Assembly: GCA_963770375.1 (NCBI GenBank)
Contig: CAVYPM010000009.1
Span: forward strand, 186,001-250,000
Direction of reading: 5' to 3'
Length of the DNA: 64,000 nt
From: DASVBE01 sp963770375
GTDB taxonomy: Bacteria; Actinomycetota; Actinomycetes; Streptosporangiales; Streptosporangiaceae
A program made the position numbers and the translations under genes. The notes beneath the pieces were generated by a model, which saw only the letters and a list, made by a program, of their open reading frames with translations, was not told where the DNA came from and did no database searches. Below are positions 50,065 through 58,212 of the stretch, one piece after another (position 1 is the stretch's first letter; the number at the start of each line of letters is the position of its first letter).

Positions 50065-50444
50065 TCAGCCCCCCGCGGGCCGCCGGGCCTGCTCGAACGG
50101 CAGACGGTCGAAGATGATCCGCAGGTGGCTGATCTTGCCGTCGCGCACGGTCAGGCACTCCGCCCCGGGCGCATCCTTGACCGGCACGGTACCGGTGTCG
50201 TACATGAGCACCGCGGTCTCGTCGTCCCCGAACGCGGCGATGAGCTTCGAGCTGGTCAGGATCTGCGTGAACGGGCCCATGAAGCCGCGGAACGCCGCCG
50301 CGCCGTCCAGCCGCCGGCCGGGGCCAGGCACACGATGTCGTCGGCCACGTAGCTCATCGCCCGCTCGAAGTCACCCCCGGTCCAGGCCCGGTGATAAGCC
50401 AGCGCAGTCTCCAGCGCCGCGCCGCCCGGCTCGGTCATCAGCAT
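50065..50444 (-). pseudogene. SnoaL-like/NTF2-fold protein, frameshifted
   Basis: A small alpha/beta-barrel protein in two frames. The first part (ETALAYHRAWTGGDFERAMS, YVADDIVCLAP) runs to about 50325 and the second (GRRLDGAAAFRGFMGPFTQI, DDETAVLMYDTGTVPVKDAP, CLTVRDGKISHLRIIFDRLP) follows one frame away. One missing C in the C-run near 50318-50325 accounts for it. Combined length is about 126 residues, normal for the family, which binds or isomerises small hydrophobic molecules. It could be an assembly error. It is next to, and same strand as, an uncharacterised gene at 50455. Confidence 0.78.
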
Positions 50445-50454
50445 CGGCCTCCCG

Positions 50455-51387
50455 TCAGGGCCCGGACTGGCGGGTGAGGTTGCCTACGGTGACGTGCGGC
50501 CAGCTGAGGCCGGCGAAGTTCAGCAGCACGACCTGCGAGTACTGCAGGAAGTTCGGCGTGTTCGAGCCCTGCGGCGTCTGCAGCCAGAAGGTGGCGTGCA
50601 TCCGGGCGGCGTCCGCGTTGGCGTTGGCCTTGCCCTTCAGGAACGCGGTGTTCGCCGTGCCGCCGCCCACGATGTCCGCGTTCTTGGTGAACACGTGCAG
50701 CGTCGTGGTGCTGCCGATGTTCGGCTTCGCGTGCGCGGTCAGCACCGAGTTGGGGTTGTTGACCATGGCCTGGGTGACGTTTTTCAGGCCGGGCGGCTGC
50801 GTGCGGAACTGGCTGGGCTTGGACAGGTCCGACTCGTCGAACGGGACCGTCTGATTGGGGCTGCCGATCGTGAACGGCGTGATCGAGACGTTAGGAATGG
50901 ACGGCGGGCCTGACGTGGTCTTCGCCGTGCCCTGGGCCAGGATCGTGGTGCCGTGCGGGATCGAGGCCAGCCGGGCGATCGTGGCGACCTCCTTGGGCGC
51001 CGTGGTGACCGGGATGTTCAGCCACAGCCCGGGCTCGAAGTGCAGCCCGGCCGGCGCGCCGTTGACGATCACGTTGATGTCCTGGATCTGCTGCAGGTAG
51101 GACAGGCCGTGCATGGTGATGTCGTTCTGGAGCAGGCCCCGGTTCGGGATGGCGCCCGGGATGGCCGAGAACGTGAGCTCCTCGGTGGTCACGTTGAGCT
51201 CGAGGAAGTGATCCTGGCCGGGGTGGTGCGGCCGCCAGATCGTGTTGAAGCCCGTGCCGGACCAGCTGCCGGACAGGTTGGCGAGCTGGCCGAGCGGGGT
51301 CCCGCCGGCCGCGTCCGGGGCTATCGCGGCGGCCGCAGGCTCGATCGGTGGCAGTGGCTGGAAAGCGAAGTCCGCGGACAGATCCAT
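50455..51387 (-). CDS. Conserved hypothetical protein, heme-binding/lipocalin-like type suspected
   Basis: A 310-residue soluble protein. The segment GQLANLSGSWSGTGFNTIWR is like the first strand of lipocalin/nitrobindin-type barrels, followed by regular beta-rich sequence (FLELNVTTEELTFSAIPGAI, NRGLLQNDITMHGLSYLQQI, GLWLNIPVTTAPKEVATIAR, LASIPHGTTILAQGTA). I recall similar actinobacterial proteins carried as heme-binding proteins, but no ligand residue can be confirmed here. A gggggaa site precedes the ATG. It lies 10 bases upstream of the SnoaL-like gene and is probably co-transcribed with it. Confidence 0.7.
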   Translation of the reverse strand: MDLSADFAFQPLPPIEPAAAAIAPDAAGGTPLGQLANLSGSWSGTGFNTIWRPHHPGQDHFLELNVTTEELTFSAIPGAIPNRGLLQNDITMHGLSYLQQIQDINVIVNGAPAGLHFEPGLWLNIPVTTAPKEVATIARLASIPHGTTILAQGTAKTTSGPPSIPNVSITPFTIGSPNQTVPFDESDLSKPSQFRTQPPGLKNVTQAMVNNPNSVLTAHAKPNIGSTTTLHVFTKNADIVGGGTANTAFLKGKANANADAARMHATFWLQTPQGSNTPNFLQYSQVVLLNFAGLSWPHVTVGNLTRQSGP

Positions 51388-51532
51388 GATTCCCCCTAGG
51401 ATCAGGAAGCAGCTGACCGGTCCATTTCTATCCCCAAATGGTGATCAGTTCCACCGGTCATGGTGAGCCGCGGGCGTCATCCGGGCTACCCCACGTCGGA
51501 CCTGGCCATATCTTCCTGGTCCCAGCAGCCGG

Positions 51533-51572
51533 ACGCCGGGCTGCGCGCCACCTCGTGGGCGCAGCCCGGCGT
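51533..51572 (-). terminator. Hairpin downstream of the cold-shock gene
   Basis: ACGCCGGGCTGCGC (51533-51546) and GCGCAGCCCGGCGT (51559-51572) form a perfect 14-bp stem with a 12-nt loop. It lies 42 bases after the stop of the minus-strand cold-shock gene. No T run follows. Confidence 0.65.
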
Positions 51573-51614
51573 ACCTGGCTTAACGGCTAGCTGCCCTCGC
51601 CGGGCAGCCAGCGG

Positions 51615-51818
51615 TCAGATCGGCTGGACCGCCTCGGCCTGCGGGCCCTTGGCCCCCTGGGTGGTGGTGAACTCGACCCGCTGGTTCTCCTCGAGGCTGC
51701 GGTAGCCGGACGACTGGATAGCGGAGTAGTGCACGAAGACGTCGGAGGTGCCATCGTCTGGGGCGATGAAACCGAAGCCCTTGTCCGCGTTGAACCACTT
51801 CACAGTGCCTTGAGCCAT
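51615..51818 (-). CDS. Cold-shock protein (CspA family)
   Basis: A 67-residue single cold-shock domain. Both RNA-binding motifs are intact: KGFGFIAP (RNP1) and VFVHYSAI (RNP2), with GTVKWFNADKGF at the start. It binds single-stranded nucleic acid and loosens RNA structure at low temperature or in stress. An aggag site precedes the ATG. It is divergent from a DEAD-box RNA helicase, a partner with a related role, and the 366-base space between them carries strong RNA-type hairpins. Confidence 0.96.
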   Translation of the reverse strand: MAQGTVKWFNADKGFGFIAPDDGTSDVFVHYSAIQSSGYRSLEENQRVEFTTTQGAKGPQAEAVQPI

Positions 51819-52184
51819 CTGATACTTCTCCTGCTTGACGATCGTCGGAAGCCACGTATGTGAGTCCCGGGCTGCTGCGACCGCCTGCCGGTCAATATCA
51901 ACTGGCCAGGCACAGGGCGCCGCTGTCAGAATTCACAGCGCTCGTTACGTGCCGGAACTTCGACTACAACCGCATCCATTAAACACCATCGCGCCGAGCG
52001 GTCGGGCAGTAACGCGGCGGATGGGAGGTAGAGTGGGCCCGCACGAAGCTTCGTGCGGCGCGGCCAGAGGGGCCGCGCGGGTCGTACTCAGCGCGTTTCC
52101 TCCCCCTGCGCTCTGCTCAGCAGACTGGTTTCCACGGATCTTGGTGGCTGCCATAAATGCGGCCACTGATCCGGAAGAGGAACC
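51819..52184. other. Divergent leader region between cold-shock and helicase genes
   Basis: A 366-base non-coding space. It includes an AT-richer stretch around 51950-51990 and two adjacent hairpins at 52040-52078. Long untranslated leaders are usual for cold-shock genes, and both messages probably start here. No open frame of substance was found. Confidence 0.65.
52040..52078. promoter_or_regulatory. Two back-to-back hairpins in the helicase leader
   Basis: CGCACGAAGCTTCGTGCG (52040-52057) is a perfect 18-bp palindrome. It touches a second stem, GCGCGGCC (52058-52065) with GGCCGCGC (52071-52078), closed by a 5-nt loop. The pair lies about 107 bases before the helicase start. Such structure in a cold-induced leader may control stability or translation, or the first palindrome may bind a repressor. 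Confidence 0.5.
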
Positions 52185-53570
52185 TTGACCGCTGCGCCCA
52201 TCGAGCCTGCCGCCGCGCCCCGGCGCGGCCACCCGCGCCGGCCCGCCGTCCCCACGATCGGCCCCACCTTCGCCAGCCTGGGCGTCCCCGAGCCGGTCGT
52301 CACGGTGCTGGCCGAGGCCGGCATCACCAGCCCGTTCCCGATCCAGGCCGCGACGCTGCCGGATGCGCTGGCCGGCCGGGACATCCTCGGCCGCGGCCAG
52401 ACGGGCTCCGGCAAGACGCTGGCGTTCAGCATCCCGCTGACCGAAGCCCTGGCCGGAGGGCGCACCGCAGCGGGCCGTCCCCGCGGGCTGGTTCTGGTCC
52501 CGACCCGGGAACTGGCCAGCCAGGTCTGCTCGGTGCTGGAGCCGCTCGCCGAGGCGCTGGGCCTCAGCGTGGTCACCATCTACGGTGGCGTGCCGCAGGG
52601 CCGGCAGGTCGCGGCGCTGCGCAAGCGCGCCGACATCGTGGTCGCCTGCCCCGGCCGGCTGGCCGACCTGATCGAGCAGGGCCACTGCCACCTGGGCGAC
52701 GTGGAAGTGAGCGTGCTCGACGAGGCCGACCACATGGCCGACCTCGGGTTCCTGCCCATCGTCCGGCGGCTGCTTGCCGCCACCCCGGCCAACGGCCAGC
52801 GGCTGCTGTTCTCCGCCACGCTCGACCACGAGGTCGACGTCCTGTCCCGGCGGTTCCTTGACCGCCCGGCCGTGCACTCGGTTGACCCCGACGAGGTCCC
52901 GCTGCCGGTGGTCCACCACGTGCTGACCGCCTCGGCCGCGGACCGGGTCGGCGTGGTGACCGCCCTGGCCGCCGGGCAGCAGCGGTCGCTGATCTTCACC
53001 CGGACGAGGCACGGCGCCAGAAGGCTGGCCCGCCAGCTCACCGCGGCCGGCATCCCGGCCGCCGAACTGCACGGCGACCTGGCCCAGAACGCGCGGGAGC
53101 GGAACCTGGCCGCGTTCGCGTCCGGCGCGGTCCGTGTGCTGGTGGCCACCGACATCGCCGCCCGCGGCCTGCATGTGGACGGGATCGGCCTGGTCATCCA
53201 CGCTGACCCGCCCGCCGAGGAAAAGGCCCTGGTGCACCGTTCCGGCCGGACCGCCAGGGCCGGGGCCAGCGGAACCGTCATCACGGTGCAGACCGACGAG
53301 CAGTCCCGCAGTGTCAGCACCCTGATGCGGCGGGCCGGTGTCGTCCCGCGGCGGGCCACGGTGCGCCCGGACAGCGAGCTGCTGGGGACCCTGGCGGGCC
53401 CGCGCGCGGAGCTGGTCAGGCCGGCCCGCCGCCCGGCTGGCCAGACCCGGCCAGCCCGGCCGGACTCGGCTACCAGCCGGGATCGAGCGCCGGGCGGTGC
53501 AAGGCCAGCACGTGCTCGTGGGTCTCGCGCTCGGCGGCCAGCCGGGCCTCGCCGTTCCGGCAGAAGATGA
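52185..53570 (+). CDS. DEAD-box ATP-dependent RNA helicase
   Basis: A 461-residue helicase of the RhlE/CsdA-like group. Motifs in order: Q motif (TFASLGVPEPVVTVL, SPFPIQAATLP), I (GQTGSGKTLAF), Ia (PTRELASQV), II (VLDEADHMADLGF), III (LFSATL), IV (SLIFTRTRHGARRL), V (VLVATDIAARGLHV) and VI (HRSGRTARAG). The C-terminal tail is Arg/Pro-rich and basic. The start is a TTG at 52185 with agagga five bases ahead; no ATG is available. The last 101 bases overlap antisense with the lysA-like gene. It is divergent from the cold-shock gene. Confidence 0.93.
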   Translation: MTAAPIEPAAAPRRGHPRRPAVPTIGPTFASLGVPEPVVTVLAEAGITSPFPIQAATLPDALAGRDILGRGQTGSGKTLAFSIPLTEALAGGRTAAGRPRGLVLVPTRELASQVCSVLEPLAEALGLSVVTIYGGVPQGRQVAALRKRADIVVACPGRLADLIEQGHCHLGDVEVSVLDEADHMADLGFLPIVRRLLAATPANGQRLLFSATLDHEVDVLSRRFLDRPAVHSVDPDEVPLPVVHHVLTASAADRVGVVTALAAGQQRSLIFTRTRHGARRLARQLTAAGIPAAELHGDLAQNARERNLAAFASGAVRVLVATDIAARGLHVDGIGLVIHADPPAEEKALVHRSGRTARAGASGTVITVQTDEQSRSVSTLMRRAGVVPRRATVRPDSELLGTLAGPRAELVRPARRPAGQTRPARPDSATSRDRAPGGARPARARGSRARRPAGPRRSGRR

Positions 53571-54765
53571 TCGGCGGCCTCAGCGCGCCGTTGTAGTTGT
53601 TGGCCAGCGTGTAGGTGTACGCGCCCGTCACCGGCATCACGACCAGATCCCCGACCGCCGGGGCGGGCAGGCCAAGACCGGCCACCAGCCGGTCACCGGA
53701 CTCGCACTGGCGGCCCACGAGATCCACGGTCTGGTCCGCGGGCTCGGTCATCCGGGTGGCCACGGCCGCCTCGTAGCGCTGGCCGGTCAGCGCGATGTCG
53801 AGGTTGTCGGCCATGCCGCCGTCCACCGCGACGAACGTCCGGCCGGTCCGCTTGACGGTGCTGACCTGGTAGAGCGTGACGCAGGACCGGGCCACCAGGG
53901 ACCGGCCCGGCTCGATGATCAGCTTCGCGCCGGCCGGCAGGTAGGCGTGCGCGGCCCCGGTGACCGTGTCCAGGTACTCCTCGGTGGCCGGGGCCTTTTC
54001 CTGGTAGGTGTAGCGGACGCCGAGCCCGCCGCCGATGTCGTAGACACCGAAGGTGCCCAGCGCGGACACCGCCTCGACGGCCCGGGCGAACGGCTCGGTG
54101 TCCAGGATCTGCGACCCGATGTGCACGTGCAGCCCGTCGAGCCGGAGCCGGCTGCTGGCCCGCACGCGGGCGATCGCCTCCCGGGCCTGGTCCAGCGGCA
54201 GCCCGAACTTGGACGCGTCCCCGCCGGTGGCCATCGACTCGTGGGTCTGCACGTCCACGCCGGGGATGATCCGGATCAGGACCCCCTGCTCCCCGGTGAC
54301 CAGGCTCTCCAGCCGGTCGATGTCGTCGAAGTTGTCCACCACCACGGCGGCGATCCCGGCTTCGGCGGCCATCCGGATCTCGGCCGTGGTCTTGGCGTTG
54401 CCGTGCAGGTACATCCGCTCCGGCGGCACGCCGGCGGCCCGCGCCATGAGGAATTCACCGGCCCCGGCGACGTCGATGCCCAGGCCTTCGTCATTGAACA
54501 GGCGGTACGCAGCCGCGCAGGGGAATGACTTGGACGCGAACAGGACTTCGCTGTCGGGATGCCGCGCGGCCAGTCCGGCGCGCATCCGCTGGGCCTGCTG
54601 GCGCAGGCCCTCCTCGTCCACGATGTAGGCCGGGGTGCCGAAGCGGGCCGCCAGCTCGCGGACCCCGACGCCGCCGACGGCCAGCTCACCGCCGTCCGCC
54701 ACGCTCGCGTGCTCCGGGTAAATCGACAGGATGTCCTGGTCCTGGCCAGGCGAGACGGGCTCCAC
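53470..54765 (-). CDS. Second diaminopimelate decarboxylase-like PLP enzyme
   Basis: A 431-residue alanine-racemase-fold decarboxylase. The Schiff-base lysine is Lys79 (LFASKSFPC). Others: YLHGNAKTTAEIRMAAEAGI, VQTHESMATGGDASKFGLPL, HVHIGSQILDTEPFARAVEA, VYDIGGGLGVRYTY, IIEPGRSLVARS, VDGGMADNLDIAL, GRQCESGDRLV and TGAYTYTLANNYNG. It keeps the DAP-decarboxylase CESGD but is shorter than and clearly different from the lysA at 24714. It may be a spare LysA or act on another D-centre amino acid. The start is a GTG at 54765 without a strong ribosome site. Its 3' end overlaps the helicase gene. Confidence 0.88.
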   Translation of the reverse strand: MEPVSPGQDQDILSIYPEHASVADGGELAVGGVGVRELAARFGTPAYIVDEEGLRQQAQRMRAGLAARHPDSEVLFASKSFPCAAAYRLFNDEGLGIDVAGAGEFLMARAAGVPPERMYLHGNAKTTAEIRMAAEAGIAAVVVDNFDDIDRLESLVTGEQGVLIRIIPGVDVQTHESMATGGDASKFGLPLDQAREAIARVRASSRLRLDGLHVHIGSQILDTEPFARAVEAVSALGTFGVYDIGGGLGVRYTYQEKAPATEEYLDTVTGAAHAYLPAGAKLIIEPGRSLVARSCVTLYQVSTVKRTGRTFVAVDGGMADNLDIALTGQRYEAAVATRMTEPADQTVDLVGRQCESGDRLVAGLGLPAPAVGDLVVMPVTGAYTYTLANNYNGALRPPIIFCRNGEARLAAERETHEHVLALHRPALDPGW

Positions 54766-54819
54766 GCCGCTCAGTTAACACCACCGTGCCGGGGTTATCC
54801 CAGGGCCCAGGGGCCGGTC

Positions 54820-55341
54820 CTAGTCGCGGCCGGGGCCGTCCGGTCCTGGCAGGTGCCGGTAGCCAGGGTGGATGCCGGGCCGCAGGCCGTGCCCGGCGGC
54901 GAGCCGGGCCAGCAGGTCCGACAGCTGGCGCCGCTGCGCCGGGCTGAGCGGCGCGGCGATGGCCGCCTCGTGCGCCGCCGCGGCCTGGCCGAGCACAGCC
55001 ATCGCGTCGCGGCCGGCGTCGGTCAGGTGCAGCGCGTAGTTCCTGCGGTCCTCGGTGTTGCGGCGGCGCTCGACCAGGCCGCGCTGTTCCAGGCCGTCGA
55101 CGAGCGCGACCAGCCGGCTCGGCCGGGCGCCGAGCTGGGCCGCGATCTGCTGCTGGCTCTGCCCCGGCGCGCGGCTGATCAGCCGGAGCAGCCCGGCCTC
55201 CGGCGGGGTGAAGCCCACTTCCGCGGCGCGCTCGCCAAACTGCCCGGCGGCGAACGCACCCAGCTGGGCGAGCAGAAACGCGATCTCGGTCTCCTTGGGG
55301 CCCGGCGCGTCACGCCGTCCTGGTGCTGCCACGGTCAGCAT
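54820..55341 (-). CDS. MarR family transcriptional regulator
   Basis: A 173-residue winged-helix regulator: VGFTPPEAGLLRLISRAPGQ, SQQQIAAQLGARPSRLVALV, DGLEQRGLVERRRNTEDRRN and YALHLTDAGRDAM are the standard elements including the DxRxx wing. The C-terminal part has the usual dimerising helices. It is divergent from a membrane protein gene, with an 18-bp perfect palindrome in the space between. MarR proteins of this kind respond to phenolic or oxidising compounds; the inducer is unknown. Confidence 0.92.
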   Translation of the reverse strand: MLTVAAPGRRDAPGPKETEIAFLLAQLGAFAAGQFGERAAEVGFTPPEAGLLRLISRAPGQSQQQIAAQLGARPSRLVALVDGLEQRGLVERRRNTEDRRNYALHLTDAGRDAMAVLGQAAAAHEAAIAAPLSPAQRRQLSDLLARLAAGHGLRPGIHPGYRHLPGPDGPGRD

Positions 55342-55350
55342 AGTACAGGT

Positions 55351-55380
55351 TTGACAATCATTCTAGATTGTAATTATTTT
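55351..55380 (+). promoter_or_regulatory. MarR operator overlapping a sigma70-like promoter
   Basis: ACAATC-ATTCTA-GATTGT (55354-55371) is a perfect 6+6+6 palindrome. TTGACA at 55351-55356 gives a consensus -35 box that overlaps it, and TATTTT at 55375-55380 is a fair -10 box at 18-base spacing. A bound MarR dimer would cover the promoter of the membrane gene at 55421. The stretch is the most AT-rich in the last 20 kb. Confidence 0.7.
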
Positions 55381-55420
55381 TAAGATGTCATCGTTTGACG
55401 GCAACCTACGGGAGGCTCAC

Positions 55421-56152
55421 ATGTCCGCACCGGACCGCACGGCATCAGCCAGCCCCATCCCGGCCAGCACGGCTCCAGCCAGCCCGGGCCGCGTGACCCG
55501 GCGGCAGGGCGGCCCGCCGCCGCTGATACCCGCGCTGGTCTACGGGGCCCTGCTGATTGCGGCCGTCGCCCTGCTGGCCGGCGCGCCGCATCCGGGCACC
55601 CCGGCGGCCAGCGCGCTGGCCTGGGACCGGGCGCACACCGGCGTCCTGCACGCCGCCGCGCTGGTCGTCTTCGGGGCGGCAGTGCCGCTGGCCATCTGGA
55701 CGGCCACCATCTACCGGCGGCTGCGGACCCTCGGCGTGACCGCCCCCGGCGCGGTCATCGGCCTGTCCGGTGGCCTGCTGGCATCCGCCTCGCTGGCCCT
55801 GTCCGGACTTGTGATCTGGACGCTGGCCGAGACCGCCCCCTCGATTAGCCCGGCCCTGGCCCAGGTCCTCATGGACCTCAGCTTCGCGGCCGGCGCGGCC
55901 GGCTTCGTGGTGCCGTTGGCTCTTCTCCTGGCCGGGGTGGCTGTCCCGTCGCTGATCCTGCGGCTGACCCCGCGGCCGTTCGCCTGGGCCGGCCTGGTCA
56001 TCGCCGCAGTCGGCGTGGTGTCCACGTTCACCCTGGTCACCCCGGCCCTGGACGCCACCCTGCCCATTGCCCGGTTCGGCGGCCTGGCCTGGATCATCGC
56101 GGCCAGCCTCCTGCTCCCGGCGAACCGGCACCAGATCCGCGCCGCATCCTGA
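55421..56152 (+). CDS. DUF4386-like multi-pass membrane protein
   Basis: A 243-residue integral membrane protein with about six to seven helices: IPALVYGALLIAAVALLAG, GVLHAAALVVFGAAVPLAIW, VIGLSGGLLASASLALSGLV, AGAAGFVVPLALLLAGVAVP, WAGLVIAAVGVVSTFTLV and GGLAWIIAASLLLPA. The first 35 residues are a Pro/Ser-rich cytoplasmic tail. The pattern resembles DUF4386-type proteins but no activity is known. A gggagg site precedes the ATG. It is very likely the target of the divergent MarR regulator. Confidence 0.8.
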   Translation: MSAPDRTASASPIPASTAPASPGRVTRRQGGPPPLIPALVYGALLIAAVALLAGAPHPGTPAASALAWDRAHTGVLHAAALVVFGAAVPLAIWTATIYRRLRTLGVTAPGAVIGLSGGLLASASLALSGLVIWTLAETAPSISPALAQVLMDLSFAAGAAGFVVPLALLLAGVAVPSLILRLTPRPFAWAGLVIAAVGVVSTFTLVTPALDATLPIARFGGLAWIIAASLLLPANRHQIRAAS

Positions 56153-56245
56153 GCCAGGAACGCTCACGGTTCCCGGGAGACTGGGCGGGAATACTCCATG
56201 ACCTGCCTGGCACCCGGCGGGAGGCCGCCGGAGAAGGAGGAGCCG

Positions 56246-56755
56246 ATGTCCTGGACTCTCGACGGCCCGGGCGGCGCGGCCGTCATGCGCGCCGCGGACG
56301 CCGAGGCGATGTCCACCGGGCAGGTCAGTGCGCGCCTGCTGCTGGACTCCAGCGCCACTCACGAGGCGGCCAGCGTGGTGCGGGTCGCGCTGGCCGAGGG
56401 CGCGGACGGGGCCGTGCCGCACCGGCACGACAAGTCCAGTGAGCTTTTCTACGTCCTGTCCGGCTCGGTCCAGCTGCTGGCCGGCGAGGAGGTCCTGACC
56501 GCGGGGGAGGGCGACCTGGCGGTGGTCCCGCCCGGCCTGCCGCACGCGTTCGCCGCGCCGCCTGGCTCTGGCGGCGAGCTGCTGATCATCATCACCCCCG
56601 GGGTGGAGCGGTTCGAGTACTTCCGGCACCTGGGCCGGCTCGTGGCCGGCCAGGAGACGCTGGAGAGCCTGCTCGCCGTGCAGGAGCGCTACGACACGTA
56701 TTTCCTGCCCAGCGAGCCCTGGCAGAAGACCCGATCCGGGCCCGCTACTGGCTGA
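56246..56755 (+). CDS. Cupin domain-containing protein
   Basis: A 169-residue single cupin barrel. Motif 1 is seen in GAVPHRHDKSSELFYVLSGS (His, His, Glu metal ligands) and motif 2 in GDLAVVPPGLPHAFAAPP (final His). Hence a metal site is probably intact. Function could be binding, isomerisation or dioxygenation of a small molecule. A gaaggagg site stands five bases ahead of the ATG at 56246, which is why the longer frame from 56198 is rejected. The quinone oxidoreductase gene converges on it with 13 bases between the stops. Confidence 0.9.
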   Translation: MSWTLDGPGGAAVMRAADAEAMSTGQVSARLLLDSSATHEAASVVRVALAEGADGAVPHRHDKSSELFYVLSGSVQLLAGEEVLTAGEGDLAVVPPGLPHAFAAPPGSGGELLIIITPGVERFEYFRHLGRLVAGQETLESLLAVQERYDTYFLPSEPWQKTRSGPATG

Positions 56756-56768
56756 GCGTGAAGCGGGA

Positions 56769-57905
56769 CTACCCGTTCGGGGTGATGAGGTACTTCTGGC
56801 CGGTGGCCTGCCGGCTGTAGGCGCTGACCGCGTCCGGCTGCAGCGCCCCGGCCAGCGTCACCTCCGCGGTGTACTGGCTGGCGAAGATCGTGCCCAGCCC
56901 GGCCGCCACCCGGTCGCGCAACTCGACCACCTTGGCCAGCCCGGCCTTGGCCAGGAACGGGGTGAGCAGCCAGCCGCCCACGCCCCAGGCCATGCCGTAG
57001 CCCCGGGTCAGCTCGGTCGGCCCGCGGTCCAGGCCGCCGTAGATGTAGACCTGCTTGTGCGTCGCCGACCCGTACCGGCTGAACTCGGCACCCTCGCTGA
57101 GCGCCGCTTCCATGCCGGTCAGGATCTGGCTGGCGAGCTTCCCGCCGCCGATCGCGTCGAACGCGATGGTGGCCGAGGTCGCCTTGATCGCCGCGGTCAG
57201 CTCGGTCATGAAGTCCGGCGAGGCCGAGTTGCACACCCACGTAGCACCGGCCGCGCGCAGCAGGTCCGCCTGGGCGTCCGAGCGGACGATGCAGACCAGC
57301 GGGATGCCGTCGGCCAGGCACAGGCGGTTGAGCATCTGGCCCAGGTTCGACGCGGCCGCGGTGTGCACCAGCGCGGTGTGCCCCTCGGCCCGCATCGTCT
57401 CCACCATGCCCAGCACGGTCAGCGGGTTCACGAACGCCGAGGCGCCGTCCACGGCCCGGGTCCCGTCCGGCAGCTCCAGGCAGAGAAACGCCTCGGCCTG
57501 CCGGTACTGCGCGTACATCCCGCCGCCGGCCACCGCGACCAGCTTGCCGAGCAGGGCCTGCGCGGCCGCCGAGGACCCGGCTGCGACCACGGTCCCGGCG
57601 CCCTCGTTGCCGGCCGGCAGCGACTGGCCCACCCGGGCGGCGGCGGCCCGCACCGCCCCGGGCGGCAGCGGCGCGGTAACCACCGGCCGGTCCGGCGTGC
57701 CGCCGTAGGCGGCCTGGGTCACGTCCGCGCCGGCCAGCAGCAGGCCGAGGTCGGACGGGTTGATCGGGGCCGCCTCGACGCGGATGATCACCTGGTCCGG
57801 GCCCGGCGCCGGGACCTCCGCCTCGGCCAGCGACAGCTCGACCGTCTGCGCGTCGGTGACCAGCGAGCGCAGCTGAAGCCCGGTAGCCGGAACCTGATCT
57901 GCCAT
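56769..57905 (-). CDS. Zinc-type alcohol dehydrogenase-like/quinone oxidoreductase family protein
   Basis: A 378-residue MDR-superfamily protein. The N-terminal catalytic fold begins PGPDQVIIRVEAAPINPSDL; SLPAGNEGAGTVVAAG is the conserved loop of quinone-oxidoreductase-like members. The nucleotide-binding domain shows TALVHTAAASNLGQML (variant of GAAGGVG) and IVRSDAQADLLRAAGATWV. Zinc-binding cysteines are absent, as in quinone oxidoreductases. It probably reduces an enone or quinone with NADPH. The start at 57905 has gggaga ahead. It is divergent from the SDR at 58213 with two long palindromes in between. Confidence 0.88.
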   Translation of the reverse strand: MADQVPATGLQLRSLVTDAQTVELSLAEAEVPAPGPDQVIIRVEAAPINPSDLGLLLAGADVTQAAYGGTPDRPVVTAPLPPGAVRAAAARVGQSLPAGNEGAGTVVAAGSSAAAQALLGKLVAVAGGGMYAQYRQAEAFLCLELPDGTRAVDGASAFVNPLTVLGMVETMRAEGHTALVHTAAASNLGQMLNRLCLADGIPLVCIVRSDAQADLLRAAGATWVCNSASPDFMTELTAAIKATSATIAFDAIGGGKLASQILTGMEAALSEGAEFSRYGSATHKQVYIYGGLDRGPTELTRGYGMAWGVGGWLLTPFLAKAGLAKVVELRDRVAAGLGTIFASQYTAEVTLAGALQPDAVSAYSRQATGQKYLITPNG

Positions 57906-58015
57906 CTGCGTCTCCCGCCGCCGACCGCGCCAGCACAGCCGCCCGCGCAGGACATTAGCGGCCCGCCCGCGCCGCCCGCTAGCCCGCCCGGGGCCGGCGC
58001 CGCCCATCCTCGGCA

Positions 58016-58068
58016 CGCGTCGATGTGCCGTCGCTGGGCCTCAGCACCCGCGATGGGACATCGACGCG
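58016..58068. repeat. Dispersed palindrome, copy D
   Basis: CGCGTCGATGT (58016-58026) pairs with ACATCGACGCG (58058-58068); the stem goes on through GTGCCGTCGC / GCGATGGGAC with two mismatches. It is a near copy of palindrome B and lies in a divergent promoter region, so it cannot be a simple terminator. Confidence 0.8.
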
Positions 58069-58094
58069 GTGAGGCAGGAGCGGGGCCACCGCCG

Positions 58095-58144
58095 CGACGA
58101 TGGGCCATCGCACGGCCTGTAGCCCGGGCGATGGCCCATCGTCG
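58095..58144. repeat. Dispersed palindrome, copy E
   Basis: CGACGATGGGCCATCGC (58095-58111) and GCGATGGCCCATCGTCG (58128-58144) make a perfect 17-bp stem with a 16-nt loop. The centre (ACGGCCTGTAGCCCGG) is like that of copy B. It stands 26 bases from copy D and 69 bases before the SDR start. Confidence 0.85.
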
Positions 58145-58212
58145 TGCGGGTCGGTGCCGTGGGGAGCCAGGCCGTAGGCTCCTGCTGCGCAGGCGACCCC
58201 AGGGAGGACCGG

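Noticed and set aside
52040..52078. Rho-independent terminator between cold-shock and helicase genes
   Set aside because: The genes diverge, so no message ends there; a leader or operator role is more likely.
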